From assembly GCF_039941195.1 (NCBI RefSeq), contig NZ_JBDVFA010000039.1:11459-75458 (forward strand): a stretch of DNA of 64,000 nucleotides. The letters are read 5' to 3'. Both the position numbers and the translations under genes were made by a program. The DNA comes from Aurantibacter_A sp039941195. GTDB lineage: Bacteria > Bacteroidota > Bacteroidia > Flavobacteriales > Flavobacteriaceae. The notes beneath the pieces were generated by a model. The model made no database searches. It was given only the letters and a program-made list of their open reading frames with translations, and had not been told where the DNA came from. Of this stretch, positions 10,004 through 17,504 are shown piece by piece. Positions within the stretch are counted from its first letter, which is position 1; each line of letters starts with the position of its first letter.

Positions 10004-10015
10004 TTTGATATCAAA
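10004..10015. promoter_or_regulatory. Perfect 12-bp palindrome TTTGATATCAAA between divergent operons
   Basis: A perfect inverted repeat about 60 bp upstream of the biotin-carrier start and about 80 bp upstream of the divergent TauE gene. It could be an operator for the propionyl-CoA operon. The sequence is AT-rich, so chance occurrence is possible, and no known factor is assigned. Confidence 0.25.
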
Positions 10016-10037
10016 AGTTTTAGTCTAAGTACCTGGA

Positions 10038-10080
10038 TGATATTTGTCATTTATAGATAGTTAGTTTGCCCTTAGCTTTG
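10038..10080 (+). promoter_or_regulatory. Class II operator-promoter of the tauE-cbpA-cbpM operon
   Basis: The operator ATGA-TATTTG-TCAT has its TGA-N6-TCA core at 10038-10049. After exactly 23 nt comes the Bacteroidota -7 element TAGCTTTG (10073-10080, full match to TAnnTTTG). The ATG follows 15 nt later. The same geometry recurs at six other promoters in this island. No -33 TTG box is needed if an activator sits at about -41. Confidence 0.75.
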
Positions 10081-10094
10081 GTTTAAAATAACTT

Positions 10095-10826
10095 ATGTTA
10101 AGCAGGTACTTGCCCATATTCATAATCTTATCGATACTCGCAGAAATTCTGGGTACCGTTGGTGGATTTGGATCTTCGGTTTTTTTTGTTCCGATGGCTA
10201 GTTATTTTATGGATTTTCAGACGGTGTTGGGTATTACGGCCTTATTTCATTTATCTAGCAATATCACTAAATTGGGTTTTTTCAGAAAAGGATTTGACAA
10301 AACCCTAATGTTATATTTGGGAATACCAGCCATTTTATTTGTATCGATTGGTGCATTTTTAAGCAAATATGTGAACCCAGAATTGCTCACTCTAATTCTT
10401 GGAATATTCCTTTTACTATTCGGACTTTTATTTTTAATTAATAAAAACCTGATAGTTTCTGCAAGCAAAAAAAATGCACTTATTGGAGGCACCTTGTCTG
10501 GATTAATTGCGGGATTACTAGGTACTGGAGGTGCTATAAGAGGTGCTACGATGACTGCGTTTAACCTTAATAAAGAAAAATTTATAGCTACTTCTGCTAT
10601 TATTGATTTAGGTATTGACTTAAGTAGAAGTATTATATATACTTATAATGGTTATGTGAATAAAAAAGATCTTTACCTTATTCCTATTCTTATTGGAGTA
10701 AGTATAGTAGGCACTTATTTGGGAAAAAAAGTTTTAGATAAAATAACTCAAGCTCAATTTAAAAGAATAGTGCTTTTCTTATTAGTGGGTATTGGTATAC
10801 TTACTATTATATTTAATTTGAAGTAA
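10095..10826 (+). CDS. TauE/SafE-family sulfite/organosulfonate exporter-like membrane protein
   Basis: 243 residues, strongly hydrophobic, with roughly eight predicted membrane spans. It has the glycine-rich pattern of the TauE/SafE (DUF81) family: the TVGGFGSSVFFVPM motif in the first half and GLLGTGGAIRGATM in the second, which are the two repeats of the fold. Family members are thought to export small sulfur-containing anions, but the substrate here cannot be deduced. It is the first gene of a compact operon with a CbpA-type co-chaperone (11-nt gap) and CbpM (5-nt gap). It is preceded by the island's shared operator-promoter, which points to stress-linked expression. Confidence 0.85.
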   Translation: MLSRYLPIFIILSILAEILGTVGGFGSSVFFVPMASYFMDFQTVLGITALFHLSSNITKLGFFRKGFDKTLMLYLGIPAILFVSIGAFLSKYVNPELLTLILGIFLLLFGLLFLINKNLIVSASKKNALIGGTLSGLIAGLLGTGGAIRGATMTAFNLNKEKFIATSAIIDLGIDLSRSIIYTYNGYVNKKDLYLIPILIGVSIVGTYLGKKVLDKITQAQFKRIVLFLLVGIGILTIIFNLK

Positions 10827-10837
10827 AATAGACAAAT

Positions 10838-11731
10838 ATGGATTTTATCGATTATTATAAAGTTCTGGGACTAACTAAATCAGCAACTGGAAAAGAAGTG
10901 AAATCTGCCTATCGGAAAATGGCAAGAAAATACCATCCGGATCTTAATCCTAATAATGTTGAAGCTGAAAAAAAGTTCAAACAAATTAATGAAGCGAATG
11001 AGGTATTGAGTGATCCCGAAAAAAGAAAAAAATACGATCAGTACGGTAAAGATTGGCAACATGCAGAAGAATTTGAGAAAGCGAAAGCACAACAGCAGTC
11101 TAGACAAAATTCTTCACAACGTGCCTACAATGGCGCACAGGGAGATGATTATTCTGATTTTTTTGAATCAATGTTCGGCGGATCTGGTTTTGGAAGGCAA
11201 GAAAGAGAAGTAAAATTCAGAGGTCAAGATTTTAATGCAGAACTTCGCTTAAGCCTCACAGATGTTATTTCGGCGCACAAACAGACTTTAACCGTAAATG
11301 GTAAAAATATACGAATAGCCATTCCTGCTGGAATTGAAGATGGCCAAACAATAAAAATTAAAGGACAAGGTGGAACAGGCTCATCAGGTGCACCAAAAGG
11401 AGATCTTTATATCACCTTTTCAATTCAAAACAATACTACATTTAAAAAAGTAGGAGCTAATTTATATAAAACAATAGATATACCACTTACCAAAGCAATC
11501 TTAGGCGGTGAGATTACCGTTGAAACCCTTACCGGTAAGGTAAAACTGAAAGTCAAACCAGAAACTCAAAATGGAGCACAAGTAAAATTAAAGGGTAAAG
11601 GTTTTCCGGTCTATAAAAAGGATAAACAATTTGGAGATCTATTCATCACGTATAATATTAAAATTCCAACCAATTTAACAGAAACTCAAAAAGAACTTTT
11701 TAAACAATTGGAGAATTCAAATTTAAATTAA
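10838..11731 (+). CDS. cbpA: CbpA-type DnaJ co-chaperone
   Basis: 297 residues. The N-terminal J-domain carries the HPD motif (RKYHPDLNPNN) needed to stimulate DnaK ATPase, followed by a Gly/Gln-rich linker with an SDFFESMFGG segment and two C-terminal DnaJ substrate-binding domains. The Cys-rich zinc finger of true DnaJ is absent, so this is the class B, CbpA-like type. CbpA proteins work with DnaK under stress and in stationary phase, and some bind DNA. The next gene encodes its modulator CbpM, as in other bacteria. It is co-transcribed with the TauE gene. Confidence 0.92.
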   Translation: MDFIDYYKVLGLTKSATGKEVKSAYRKMARKYHPDLNPNNVEAEKKFKQINEANEVLSDPEKRKKYDQYGKDWQHAEEFEKAKAQQQSRQNSSQRAYNGAQGDDYSDFFESMFGGSGFGRQEREVKFRGQDFNAELRLSLTDVISAHKQTLTVNGKNIRIAIPAGIEDGQTIKIKGQGGTGSSGAPKGDLYITFSIQNNTTFKKVGANLYKTIDIPLTKAILGGEITVETLTGKVKLKVKPETQNGAQVKLKGKGFPVYKKDKQFGDLFITYNIKIPTNLTETQKELFKQLENSNLN

Positions 11732-11736
11732 AGACT

Positions 11737-12027
11737 ATGGATACTAGAGAATATATTAGAATCACAGAGTTTTGCACCAAGTATGGGATTGAAGAATCAT
11801 TAGTTCTTGTTTTGCAAGAATATGAGGTGGTAAGGCTCGAATTAGTAAATAACGAGCAGTGCTTACACGAACAAGAATTACCCCATTTAGAAAAAATGCT
11901 AAGACTACACCAAGAACTAGAAATTAATCCAGAAGGTTTACAGGCCATTGACCACTTATTAAAAAGAATAAATGGACTTCAAAAAGAAGTGAGTAGTCTA
12001 CGAAAAGTGTTAAACCGTTTTGAATAA
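11737..12027 (+). CDS. cbpM: Chaperone modulator CbpM
   Basis: 96 residues, MerR-HTH-like fold of the CbpM/YccV type. It starts with REYIRITEFCTKYGIEES and ends in a coiled-coil-prone helix (KRINGLQKEVSSLRKVLNRF). In characterised systems CbpM binds the J-domain of CbpA and inhibits both co-chaperone and DNA-binding activity. The start lies 5 nt after the cbpA stop, consistent with paired synthesis. No unusual residues were noticed. Confidence 0.88.
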   Translation: MDTREYIRITEFCTKYGIEESLVLVLQEYEVVRLELVNNEQCLHEQELPHLEKMLRLHQELEINPEGLQAIDHLLKRINGLQKEVSSLRKVLNRFE

Positions 12028-12122
12028 TATTGCCATATTATATTCTCATTAATTGACCAAACACCCAATTCTTAATACTTAGATTTATAATAAGTAATTG
12101 CCATCGAAACTTTTATTAGTTA

Positions 12123-12165
12123 TGATATTTATCATACCTAATAAAAAAAGGCAAACATATCTTTA
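12123..12165 (+). promoter_or_regulatory. Class II operator-promoter of the ribosome hibernation factor gene
   Basis: The operator has perfect 7-bp arms, TATGATA-TT-TATCATA (12121-12136), core TGA-N6-TCA at 12123-12134. After 23 nt comes TATCTTTA (12158-12165), one base off TAnnTTTG. The preferred ATG follows 28 nt downstream. The operator lies inside the longest possible reading frame, which supports the later start. Confidence 0.7.
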
Positions 12166-12193
12166 TTGTATTAATGACAAAAACAGTAGTATT

Positions 12194-12493
12194 ATGACAA
12201 TTAACATACAATATGTACACATGCCAACTAGCGAATCGTTGAGCACTATAATTACTGAAAAGTTAGAGAAATTACACCACAAATATAATTGGGTAATTAG
12301 AGCTGAAGTATTTTTAAAGCTTGAAAGCGATACCGCAGTAAAAAATCAAATTTGTGAAATTGAGCTTAGTGCACCAGGACCAAGAATATTTGCTAAGTCA
12401 AAAGAAAACAATTTTGAAAAAGCCGTAGCTAACACAATAAAAGAATTAGAACATCAATTAAAACGAAGAAAAAGTTCATTTGTTAAACATTAA
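12194..12493 (+). CDS. Ribosome hibernation-promoting factor, short HPF/RaiA type
   Basis: 99 residues from the ATG at 12194 (MTINIQYVHMPTSESL). The longer frame from 12098 would add 32 atypical residues and would place the operator-promoter inside the gene, so I reject it. The family fold is a beta-alpha-beta-beta-beta-alpha domain that binds in the ribosomal A/P-site channel and stops translation in starved or resting cells. Visible hallmarks are the basic, helical C-terminal half and the central EVFLKLE strand. It lacks the C-terminal dimerisation domain of long HPF. It is preceded by the same operator-promoter as the stress genes nearby and followed by a strong bidirectional terminator. 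Confidence 0.85.
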   Translation: MTINIQYVHMPTSESLSTIITEKLEKLHHKYNWVIRAEVFLKLESDTAVKNQICEIELSAPGPRIFAKSKENNFEKAVANTIKELEHQLKRRKSSFVKH

Positions 12494-12514
12494 TTTTCTC
12501 AAATTCGTTAATTT

Positions 12515-12555
12515 AAAAATCAACTCGCCTTCTTTTGTATTTCGGGTTGATTTTT
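12515..12555. terminator. Bidirectional intrinsic terminator between convergent genes
   Basis: Inverted repeat with arms 12515-12527 (AAAAATCAACTCG) and 12543-12555 (CGGGTTGATTTTT), one mismatch, with A and T tracts on both sides. It serves the hibernation factor gene and the convergent TerB-like gene. Confidence 0.85.
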
Positions 12556-12570
12556 AATTTATACTATTGA

Positions 12571-12996
12571 TTATGAATTAAATAGTAACTGCAAATTTCC
12601 AAGCATAACCAGTTCAGATTTATTTTTTCCTGAAAAAGAATATGCAATTGCATTGGCTGTCTCATGTATCAGGGTTTTTATTTTATTGGAGAAAATTGCC
12701 GTATGCTCCCTATAAAATTCTTCAAAACTGTTAAAACACTCACGACTTTTTCGTTCGTTTTCTGTGTACCAATCGAATACAATTTCAATTTGAAAAGCAG
12801 CATCTGAACCAAATTCATCTTCAATATCGTCTAACAATAACCATTTATCACGTATAAGACTTTTAAGCTTCTCTCTTTCCTTATTATGTATTGACCCATC
12901 TGCCATTGCAATAGCAAAAAAAAGAGCACCGACTTTTTGATAAAATTTATTCCCTATTTTATTTGTTTCGAATTTTCGCATATCTAATATTTTCAT
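12571..12996 (-). CDS. TerB-like helical protein (hypothetical)
   Basis: 141 residues, mostly helical and acidic. The segment AIAMADGSIHNKEREKLK matches the TerB-type motif (A-x-ADG-x-hxxxE), a metal-associated helical fold found in tellurite-resistance and envelope-stress proteins. No other domain, signal peptide or membrane segment is visible. It is one of three TerB-like genes in the window (also 48797-49228 and 59531-59884), though they are not closely similar. The molecular function of such stand-alone proteins is unknown; no tellurite genes are nearby, so I would not infer resistance. Confidence 0.7.
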   Translation of the reverse strand: MKILDMRKFETNKIGNKFYQKVGALFFAIAMADGSIHNKEREKLKSLIRDKWLLLDDIEDEFGSDAAFQIEIVFDWYTENERKSRECFNSFEEFYREHTAIFSNKIKTLIHETANAIAYSFSGKNKSELVMLGNLQLLFNS

Positions 12997-13032
12997 TTTA
13001 CTAAAAATACATTCTGTTTCTTCCTACTAAAA

Positions 13033-13062
13033 TGATAAAAGTCAGTTATTAGATTATCTTTA
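13033..13062 (+). promoter_or_regulatory. Possible promoter of the sensor kinase with an overlapping TGA-N6-TCA site
   Basis: TGA-TAAAAG-TCA (13033-13044) precedes a TATCTTTA -7-like box (13055-13062), but the gap is 10 nt, not the 23 nt of the other promoters. A regulator bound here would sit inside the core promoter and more likely repress. The site could also be chance. Confidence 0.35.
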
Positions 13063-13067
13063 AGGGT

Positions 13068-14585
13068 ATGAAAGTGTTTGAGAAAAACAGTAATATATTT
13101 CGTTTACTTTCAGAGTCGGTCTCTGAGGGAATTTTAGTAGTAAATGACAAGCAATTTATAGTTGCCGCAAATGGATCTGCACATTCTATGTTCGGCTATG
13201 ATGAAGATGAACTTATAGGCAAACCTTTAGACGTACTTATTCCCTCTAATTATCGCAAAGCACATTCAGGGCATTTTGAATCTTTTAAAAATGGTGCTGA
13301 AAAGAGACAGATGGGCCATGGACGTAATCTATTCGGCTGTAGAAAGAATGGTGAAGAATTTCCAGTGGAAGCAGGCCTTAATCCATTAAAGCTATACGAT
13401 AACACGTACATAATGGCTTTAGTAACAGACATTACTGAAAGAAAAAAAGCTGAAGAAGAATTAAGCCATTGGTTTCAAATTTTTAACGAATCACTTAACG
13501 AAATCTATGTGTTCGATGCTACTACATTTAAATTCATCAATGTAAACTATGGTGCTCAAGTAAACATAGGTTATAATTTGGAAGAACTACAAAACCTTAC
13601 CCCTGCTGATATTAAACCTCATTTTAGTAAAGCTTCCTTTCAAGAATTATTGGAAACCCATTTTAAGGGTACTAATCCTAAAATGGAATTTGAAACAGAA
13701 CACCAACGAAAAGATGGCTCTACTTACCCTGTTGAAGTGCACTTGCAATTATCATATATTGGTATTCGAAAAGTCTATGTTGCTATAATTCTAGATATTA
13801 CTGAACGAAAATCGTATACCGAAAATTTAGAAAAAACGGTTGCTCAACGAACAGAGCAATTACAAAAAGCTCTTTCAGCCGAAAAAGAACTAAATGAGCT
13901 AAAAACAAAATTTTTGTCGCTTGTTTCTCATGAATTTAAAACACCCCTAAGTAGTATTTTAACTTCTACTACTTTATTAACAAAATACACGAAAACCGAG
14001 CAACAAGCTAAAAGGGATAAACATCTAAACACCATTAAAAGCAAGGTAAAATATTTAGATAATATCTTAAATGATTTTCTCTCAGTGGAACGGTTAGAAT
14101 CTGGTAAAGTAAAATACAATTATAGTACCTTTCCATTAAGCAAAGTAGTTAATGAAGTAGTTTACGATTCTAATATGCTTCTAAAAGAAGGTCAAAGAAT
14201 ACTATACCCACAAGATATAGACGATATTATTTTAGAGTTCGATGAAAAAATACTAGAACTTGCTTTGTCTAATTTAGTACATAATGCCATAAAATATTCA
14301 CCGGAAAATAAAATTATTGCCATTCGCGTAACAAACCAGAAAGAATTTATTTTTATCAATATAATTGATCAAGGCATAGGAATTCCAGAACCAGAGCAAA
14401 AATTTATTTTTGAACGTTATTTTAGAGCAGGCAATGCACTACTAACCCAAGGAACAGGTATTGGACTTAACATAGCTAAAAGGCATTTGGAAGATTTAGG
14501 TGGAGATATCACCTTTACGAGTAATGAAAATGAAGGAACCGAATTTAAAATTAAGGTACCTATGCAACCCTTAAAATCTGAATAA
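13068..14585 (+). CDS. Soluble PAS-PAS histidine kinase with FixL-like first PAS domain
   Basis: 505 residues without membrane segments. The order is PAS1 (about 8-125), PAS2 (about 130-248), coiled coil (250-280), HisKA with phosphoacceptor His288 (LVSHEFKTPLSS), and HATPase with N-box (SNLVHNAIKYSP), G1 (DQGIGIPE) and G2 (GTGIGLNIAKRH). PAS1 resembles FixL: His66 and Arg86 are 20 residues apart in the YRKAHSGHF...GHGRNLFGCRKNGEEFP region, the register of the haem ligand His200 and oxygen-contacting Arg220 of Bradyrhizobium FixL. Non-haem PAS domains can share the His, so haem binding is unproven. Its stop overlaps the regulator's ATG by one base (TAATG), which fixes the cognate pair. An alternative ligand, such as a flavin or none, is possible. 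Confidence 0.88.
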   Translation: MKVFEKNSNIFRLLSESVSEGILVVNDKQFIVAANGSAHSMFGYDEDELIGKPLDVLIPSNYRKAHSGHFESFKNGAEKRQMGHGRNLFGCRKNGEEFPVEAGLNPLKLYDNTYIMALVTDITERKKAEEELSHWFQIFNESLNEIYVFDATTFKFINVNYGAQVNIGYNLEELQNLTPADIKPHFSKASFQELLETHFKGTNPKMEFETEHQRKDGSTYPVEVHLQLSYIGIRKVYVAIILDITERKSYTENLEKTVAQRTEQLQKALSAEKELNELKTKFLSLVSHEFKTPLSSILTSTTLLTKYTKTEQQAKRDKHLNTIKSKVKYLDNILNDFLSVERLESGKVKYNYSTFPLSKVVNEVVYDSNMLLKEGQRILYPQDIDDIILEFDEKILELALSNLVHNAIKYSPENKIIAIRVTNQKEFIFINIIDQGIGIPEPEQKFIFERYFRAGNALLTQGTGIGLNIAKRHLEDLGGDITFTSNENEGTEFKIKVPMQPLKSE

Positions 14586-15631
14586 TGAAAAAAGTGCTTT
14601 TAATTGAAGACGACCTTTCTTTACGTGAAAATACTGCGGAAATTTTAGAACTCTCCGGCTATGAGGTAAGCATGGCTCCAAATGGAAAAATAGGAGTAGC
14701 TATTGCTAAAAAGGATTTGCCTAATATTATTGTCTGTGATATTATGATGCCGGAATTAGATGGCTATGGCGTTCTTAAAGAACTTTCTATTGATGAAAAC
14801 ACCAAACATATTCCATTTATTTTTCTGTCGGCCAAAACTGAGCGTTCAGAGATACGAAAAGGAATGGACTTGGGCGCCGATGATTATTTAACTAAACCAT
14901 TTGAAGAGGAAGAATTATTGAGTGCTTTGGAAAGTAGATTAGCTAAGGCCGAACTTCTATCGCAAATGAACAAATCTCCAACTGCAGCTCCTGTAGAAGA
15001 AAAAATGGGAAGTTTAAATGAACTTAAAAATTTCTTCGACGACAATGGTAATATTCAAAGTTTTGAAAAAGGGGAACATATTTATAATGAAGGTGTACGA
15101 TCTACTACAATTTATTTAATGCTAAAAGGCGTTGTTAAATGCCACAAAATGGATGAAGATGGCAAAGAATTAATTACCGATTTATACAGAGCCGACGACT
15201 TTATTGGCCTTACCTCTTTAATAGACAATATACCTTACCATGAAACCGCTACTGCTGTTGAGGAAACTGAAGTTGCCGGAATATCAAAGCTAAAGTTAAA
15301 AGATATTTTGCAAAAAAATCAGAATATCTCTATTGAATTAATGGAGCTTTTATCAGAAAATATAACCGACATGAAAGAGCAACTACTACAAATGGCTTAT
15401 AGTTCGGTTCGAAAAAAAACAGCGCAAACCTTGTTGCAATTTTCGGAGATTATGAATAAAAAACCTAATGAAGCTATACGTATTTCTCGAAGTGATTTAG
15501 CAAGTGTTGCCGGTATTGCAACTGAGAGTTTAATTCGCACCTTGTCTGGTTTTAAAAAAGAAGGTCTCGTAGAAATTGAAGGCAGGAACATTTGTATACT
15601 TGAACTAGAGGCATTGCGACAAATTATTTAA
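14585..15631 (+). CDS. Receiver-CRP/FNR fusion transcription regulator
   Basis: 348 residues: a CheY-like receiver (1-120; Asp9/Asp10, phosphoacceptor Asp52, Ser82, Lys104), a linker, a CRP-type beta-roll (about 145-265) and a CRP winged helix (about 275-345). Cyclic-nucleotide contacts are not conserved: the CRP signature with Glu72 and Arg82 reads FIGLTSLIDN...HETATA here. There is no N-terminal Cys cluster, so it is not an Fe-S FNR. The recognition helix (ATESLIRTLSGF) keeps Glu314 and Arg318, equivalent to CRP Glu181 and Arg185 that read the G-C pair of TGA. It should therefore be switched by phosphorylation from the kinase upstream, and is the best candidate to bind the TGA-N6-TCA operators around it. 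It works like FixJ and FixK in one chain. Confidence 0.88.
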   Translation: MKKVLLIEDDLSLRENTAEILELSGYEVSMAPNGKIGVAIAKKDLPNIIVCDIMMPELDGYGVLKELSIDENTKHIPFIFLSAKTERSEIRKGMDLGADDYLTKPFEEEELLSALESRLAKAELLSQMNKSPTAAPVEEKMGSLNELKNFFDDNGNIQSFEKGEHIYNEGVRSTTIYLMLKGVVKCHKMDEDGKELITDLYRADDFIGLTSLIDNIPYHETATAVEETEVAGISKLKLKDILQKNQNISIELMELLSENITDMKEQLLQMAYSSVRKKTAQTLLQFSEIMNKKPNEAIRISRSDLASVAGIATESLIRTLSGFKKEGLVEIEGRNICILELEALRQII

Positions 15632-15648
15632 TTCAATAATCTCCATAC

Positions 15649-15691
15649 TGATATTTATCATTTTTTGCCACACCTGTGCAACATAAATTTG
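15649..15691 (+). promoter_or_regulatory. Class II operator-promoter of usp1
   Basis: The operator CTGA-TATTTA-TCAT has its core at 15649-15660. Exactly 23 nt later is the -7 box TAAATTTG (15684-15691), a full match to TAnnTTTG. The usp1 ATG follows at 15709. The site lies just after the stop of the presumed regulator. Confidence 0.78.
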
Positions 15692-15708
15692 CGCATCTAG
15701 TGATATAA

Positions 15709-16560
15709 ATGATGAAGAATATATTAATTCCGACAGACTTTTCGGAGAACGCTTGGAATGCGTTAAAATATGCTCAACAGCTTTTCGAAAACACCACATG
15801 TAATTTCTACCTTTTACATGTAAGTGACTTTATTGATTCTCCAATGAGTGCAATTTCGTATGAGATAAGCGAAAATTCACAAACTCAGGAATTGATAAAA
15901 ACTTCCAAACAAGAATTAAATATTTTACATCGAAAAATAGAAAAGACAGTTAGTAATAAAAATCACAAGTACTTTAGTATACACGAACATGGGTTCTTTT
16001 TAGAGATTGTTAAAAAACACATCAATGAAAATAAAATAGACCTAATTGTGATGGGCACAAAGGGTGCTACTGGGATGCGAAAACGAATTATTGGAAGCAA
16101 TTCTGGCGATGTAATTACTAAAGTCCAATGTAATACGTTAATTATTCCAAAAGGTGTTGCGTTTTCAGTACCCCAAGAAGTAGCATTCCCAACAGATTAT
16201 AATATTTTTTACTCGCACAAAATATTGGAGGCGGTAACCGAAATGTTGGGATTATGCGAAGGTAGTATTCGGGTTATGAATGTATCTAAAACAGACAGAC
16301 GACTAACAAAGGTTCAAGAAAAAAATCAGGAATTTCTTTCCGATTACCTCAACGAAACTTTCAATAAAAATAATAGCTTTCATACCATTACTAATAAAAG
16401 TGTGAATGCCGCCATTCAGTGCTTTGTAGAAAGCAGAGATATCGATATGATAATTATGGTAGCTAAAAACTTAAACTTCATTCAACAAATTCTTTTCGAT
16501 TCTTTGGCCGAAAAAATTAGTTTCCACACCTCGGTTCCATTTTTTGTAATACACGAATAA
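15709..16560 (+). CDS. Two-domain universal stress protein (USP 1)
   Basis: 283 residues, two USP folds in tandem. The first opens with NILIPTDFSENAWNALKYAQ and carries the ATP-binding pattern G-x2-G-x9-G-S (GTKG...GSNSGD). The second (about 155-283) keeps the fold but has lost this motif, so probably only the first half binds nucleotide. It starts with Met-Met; either could be used. USP proteins help cells survive starvation, redox or oxygen stress, but the biochemical role is rarely known. It is the first of six paralogs of near-equal length and has its own operator-promoter directly downstream of the receiver-CRP regulator gene. Confidence 0.92.
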   Translation: MMKNILIPTDFSENAWNALKYAQQLFENTTCNFYLLHVSDFIDSPMSAISYEISENSQTQELIKTSKQELNILHRKIEKTVSNKNHKYFSIHEHGFFLEIVKKHINENKIDLIVMGTKGATGMRKRIIGSNSGDVITKVQCNTLIIPKGVAFSVPQEVAFPTDYNIFYSHKILEAVTEMLGLCEGSIRVMNVSKTDRRLTKVQEKNQEFLSDYLNETFNKNNSFHTITNKSVNAAIQCFVESRDIDMIIMVAKNLNFIQQILFDSLAEKISFHTSVPFFVIHE

Positions 16561-16585
16561 GCACATTGTAAGCGCCTAAGGCAAC

Positions 16586-16628
16586 TGACCAATATCATTG
16601 TTTACAGCTATAATCAACTCTATTTTTG
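16586..16628 (+). promoter_or_regulatory. Class II operator-promoter of usp2-usp3
   Basis: The operator CTGA-CCAATA-TCAT has its core at 16586-16597. Exactly 23 nt later is the -7 box TATTTTTG (16621-16628), a full match to TAnnTTTG. The usp2 ATG is 15 nt downstream. The inner six bases differ from the usp1 site while the TGA/TCA arms and spacing are kept. Confidence 0.78.
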
Positions 16629-16643
16629 AGTAAAACAGCATAG

Positions 16644-17489
16644 ATGAGAACAATATTAATTCCTACCGACTTTTCAGATAATGCTTTGCATGCCGTAAAC
16701 TACGCAGTAGACCTCTTCAAATGCGAACGTGTACATTTCTATTTTCTACATGCATATGCCGATGAAGTATATGGTCCCTATAAATCTAAGAATAACGAGG
16801 AAATCGAGATAGAGAAAAAGAAATTAAAGAAACAAACAGAAAAAAAACTCGATACTTTAATAGACCAGATACAAGATGTTCCACCAAATCCTCGCCATAG
16901 TTACGAGGGAATTGCAGTATTCGACGCATTGGTTGATGCCGTAAATGACCAGGTTAATGAAATTAATATCGATATGGTTGTTATGGGTACCAAAGGAAAA
17001 TCAAATGATAAGAAAATAATTTTTGGCAGTCATACAGTTCAACTATTTAAATATGTAAAATGCCCCGTTTTGGCAGTTCCAAATGATGCTGATTTTGAAC
17101 AACCAAAAAAAATATTATTCCCTACTAATTATATGTTACCGTATAAAAGGCGTGAATTGAAACTATTAAACTGCCTTAGTGGTGAATATAAATCGGAAAT
17201 TCACTGTCTTTACATTTCAGATTTTGACAACTTAAGCGCTCGACAAATAGACAATAGACGATTTTTAAGTGATGGTCTACCCAATTCTTATCTGTTTTTT
17301 GAGCAGACTTCAGTAAAGAATAAGACTAAGGCAATTCAGGAATATATTGAACAAAAGCATATCGATTTTCTTGTAATGGTCAATTCTAGACATTCCTTTT
17401 TAGAAGATTTACTCTATCGAAGCACAGTTGATGAAATTGGATTAACTACCAAAATTCCATTTCTAGTGTTGCAAAACTTATCTCGGTAA
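16644..17489 (+). CDS. Two-domain universal stress protein (USP 2)
   Basis: 281 residues with the same two-domain plan as its neighbours. The N-terminal domain begins TILIPTDFSDNALHAVNYAV and has an intact nucleotide-binding pattern (GTKG-x9-GSHT). The C-terminal domain is degenerate at this motif. A charged Glu/Lys-rich helix (about residues 50-72) is longer than in USP 1. The gene has its own operator-promoter and is followed after 15 nt by USP 3, so the two are probably co-transcribed. No ligand or partner can be inferred. Confidence 0.92.
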   Translation: MRTILIPTDFSDNALHAVNYAVDLFKCERVHFYFLHAYADEVYGPYKSKNNEEIEIEKKKLKKQTEKKLDTLIDQIQDVPPNPRHSYEGIAVFDALVDAVNDQVNEINIDMVVMGTKGKSNDKKIIFGSHTVQLFKYVKCPVLAVPNDADFEQPKKILFPTNYMLPYKRRELKLLNCLSGEYKSEIHCLYISDFDNLSARQIDNRRFLSDGLPNSYLFFEQTSVKNKTKAIQEYIEQKHIDFLVMVNSRHSFLEDLLYRSTVDEIGLTTKIPFLVLQNLSR

Positions 17490-17504
17490 CTAAAAAATCG
17501 TATT

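Noticed and set aside
12098..12193. Longer N-terminus for the hibernation factor
   Set aside because: It would place the perfect operator and the -7 box inside the coding sequence, and the added residues do not fit the family.
14585..15631. Regulator as an oxygen-sensing Fe-S FNR or cAMP-binding CRP
   Set aside because: There is no N-terminal Cys cluster, and the CRP phosphate-binding Glu and Arg are replaced.
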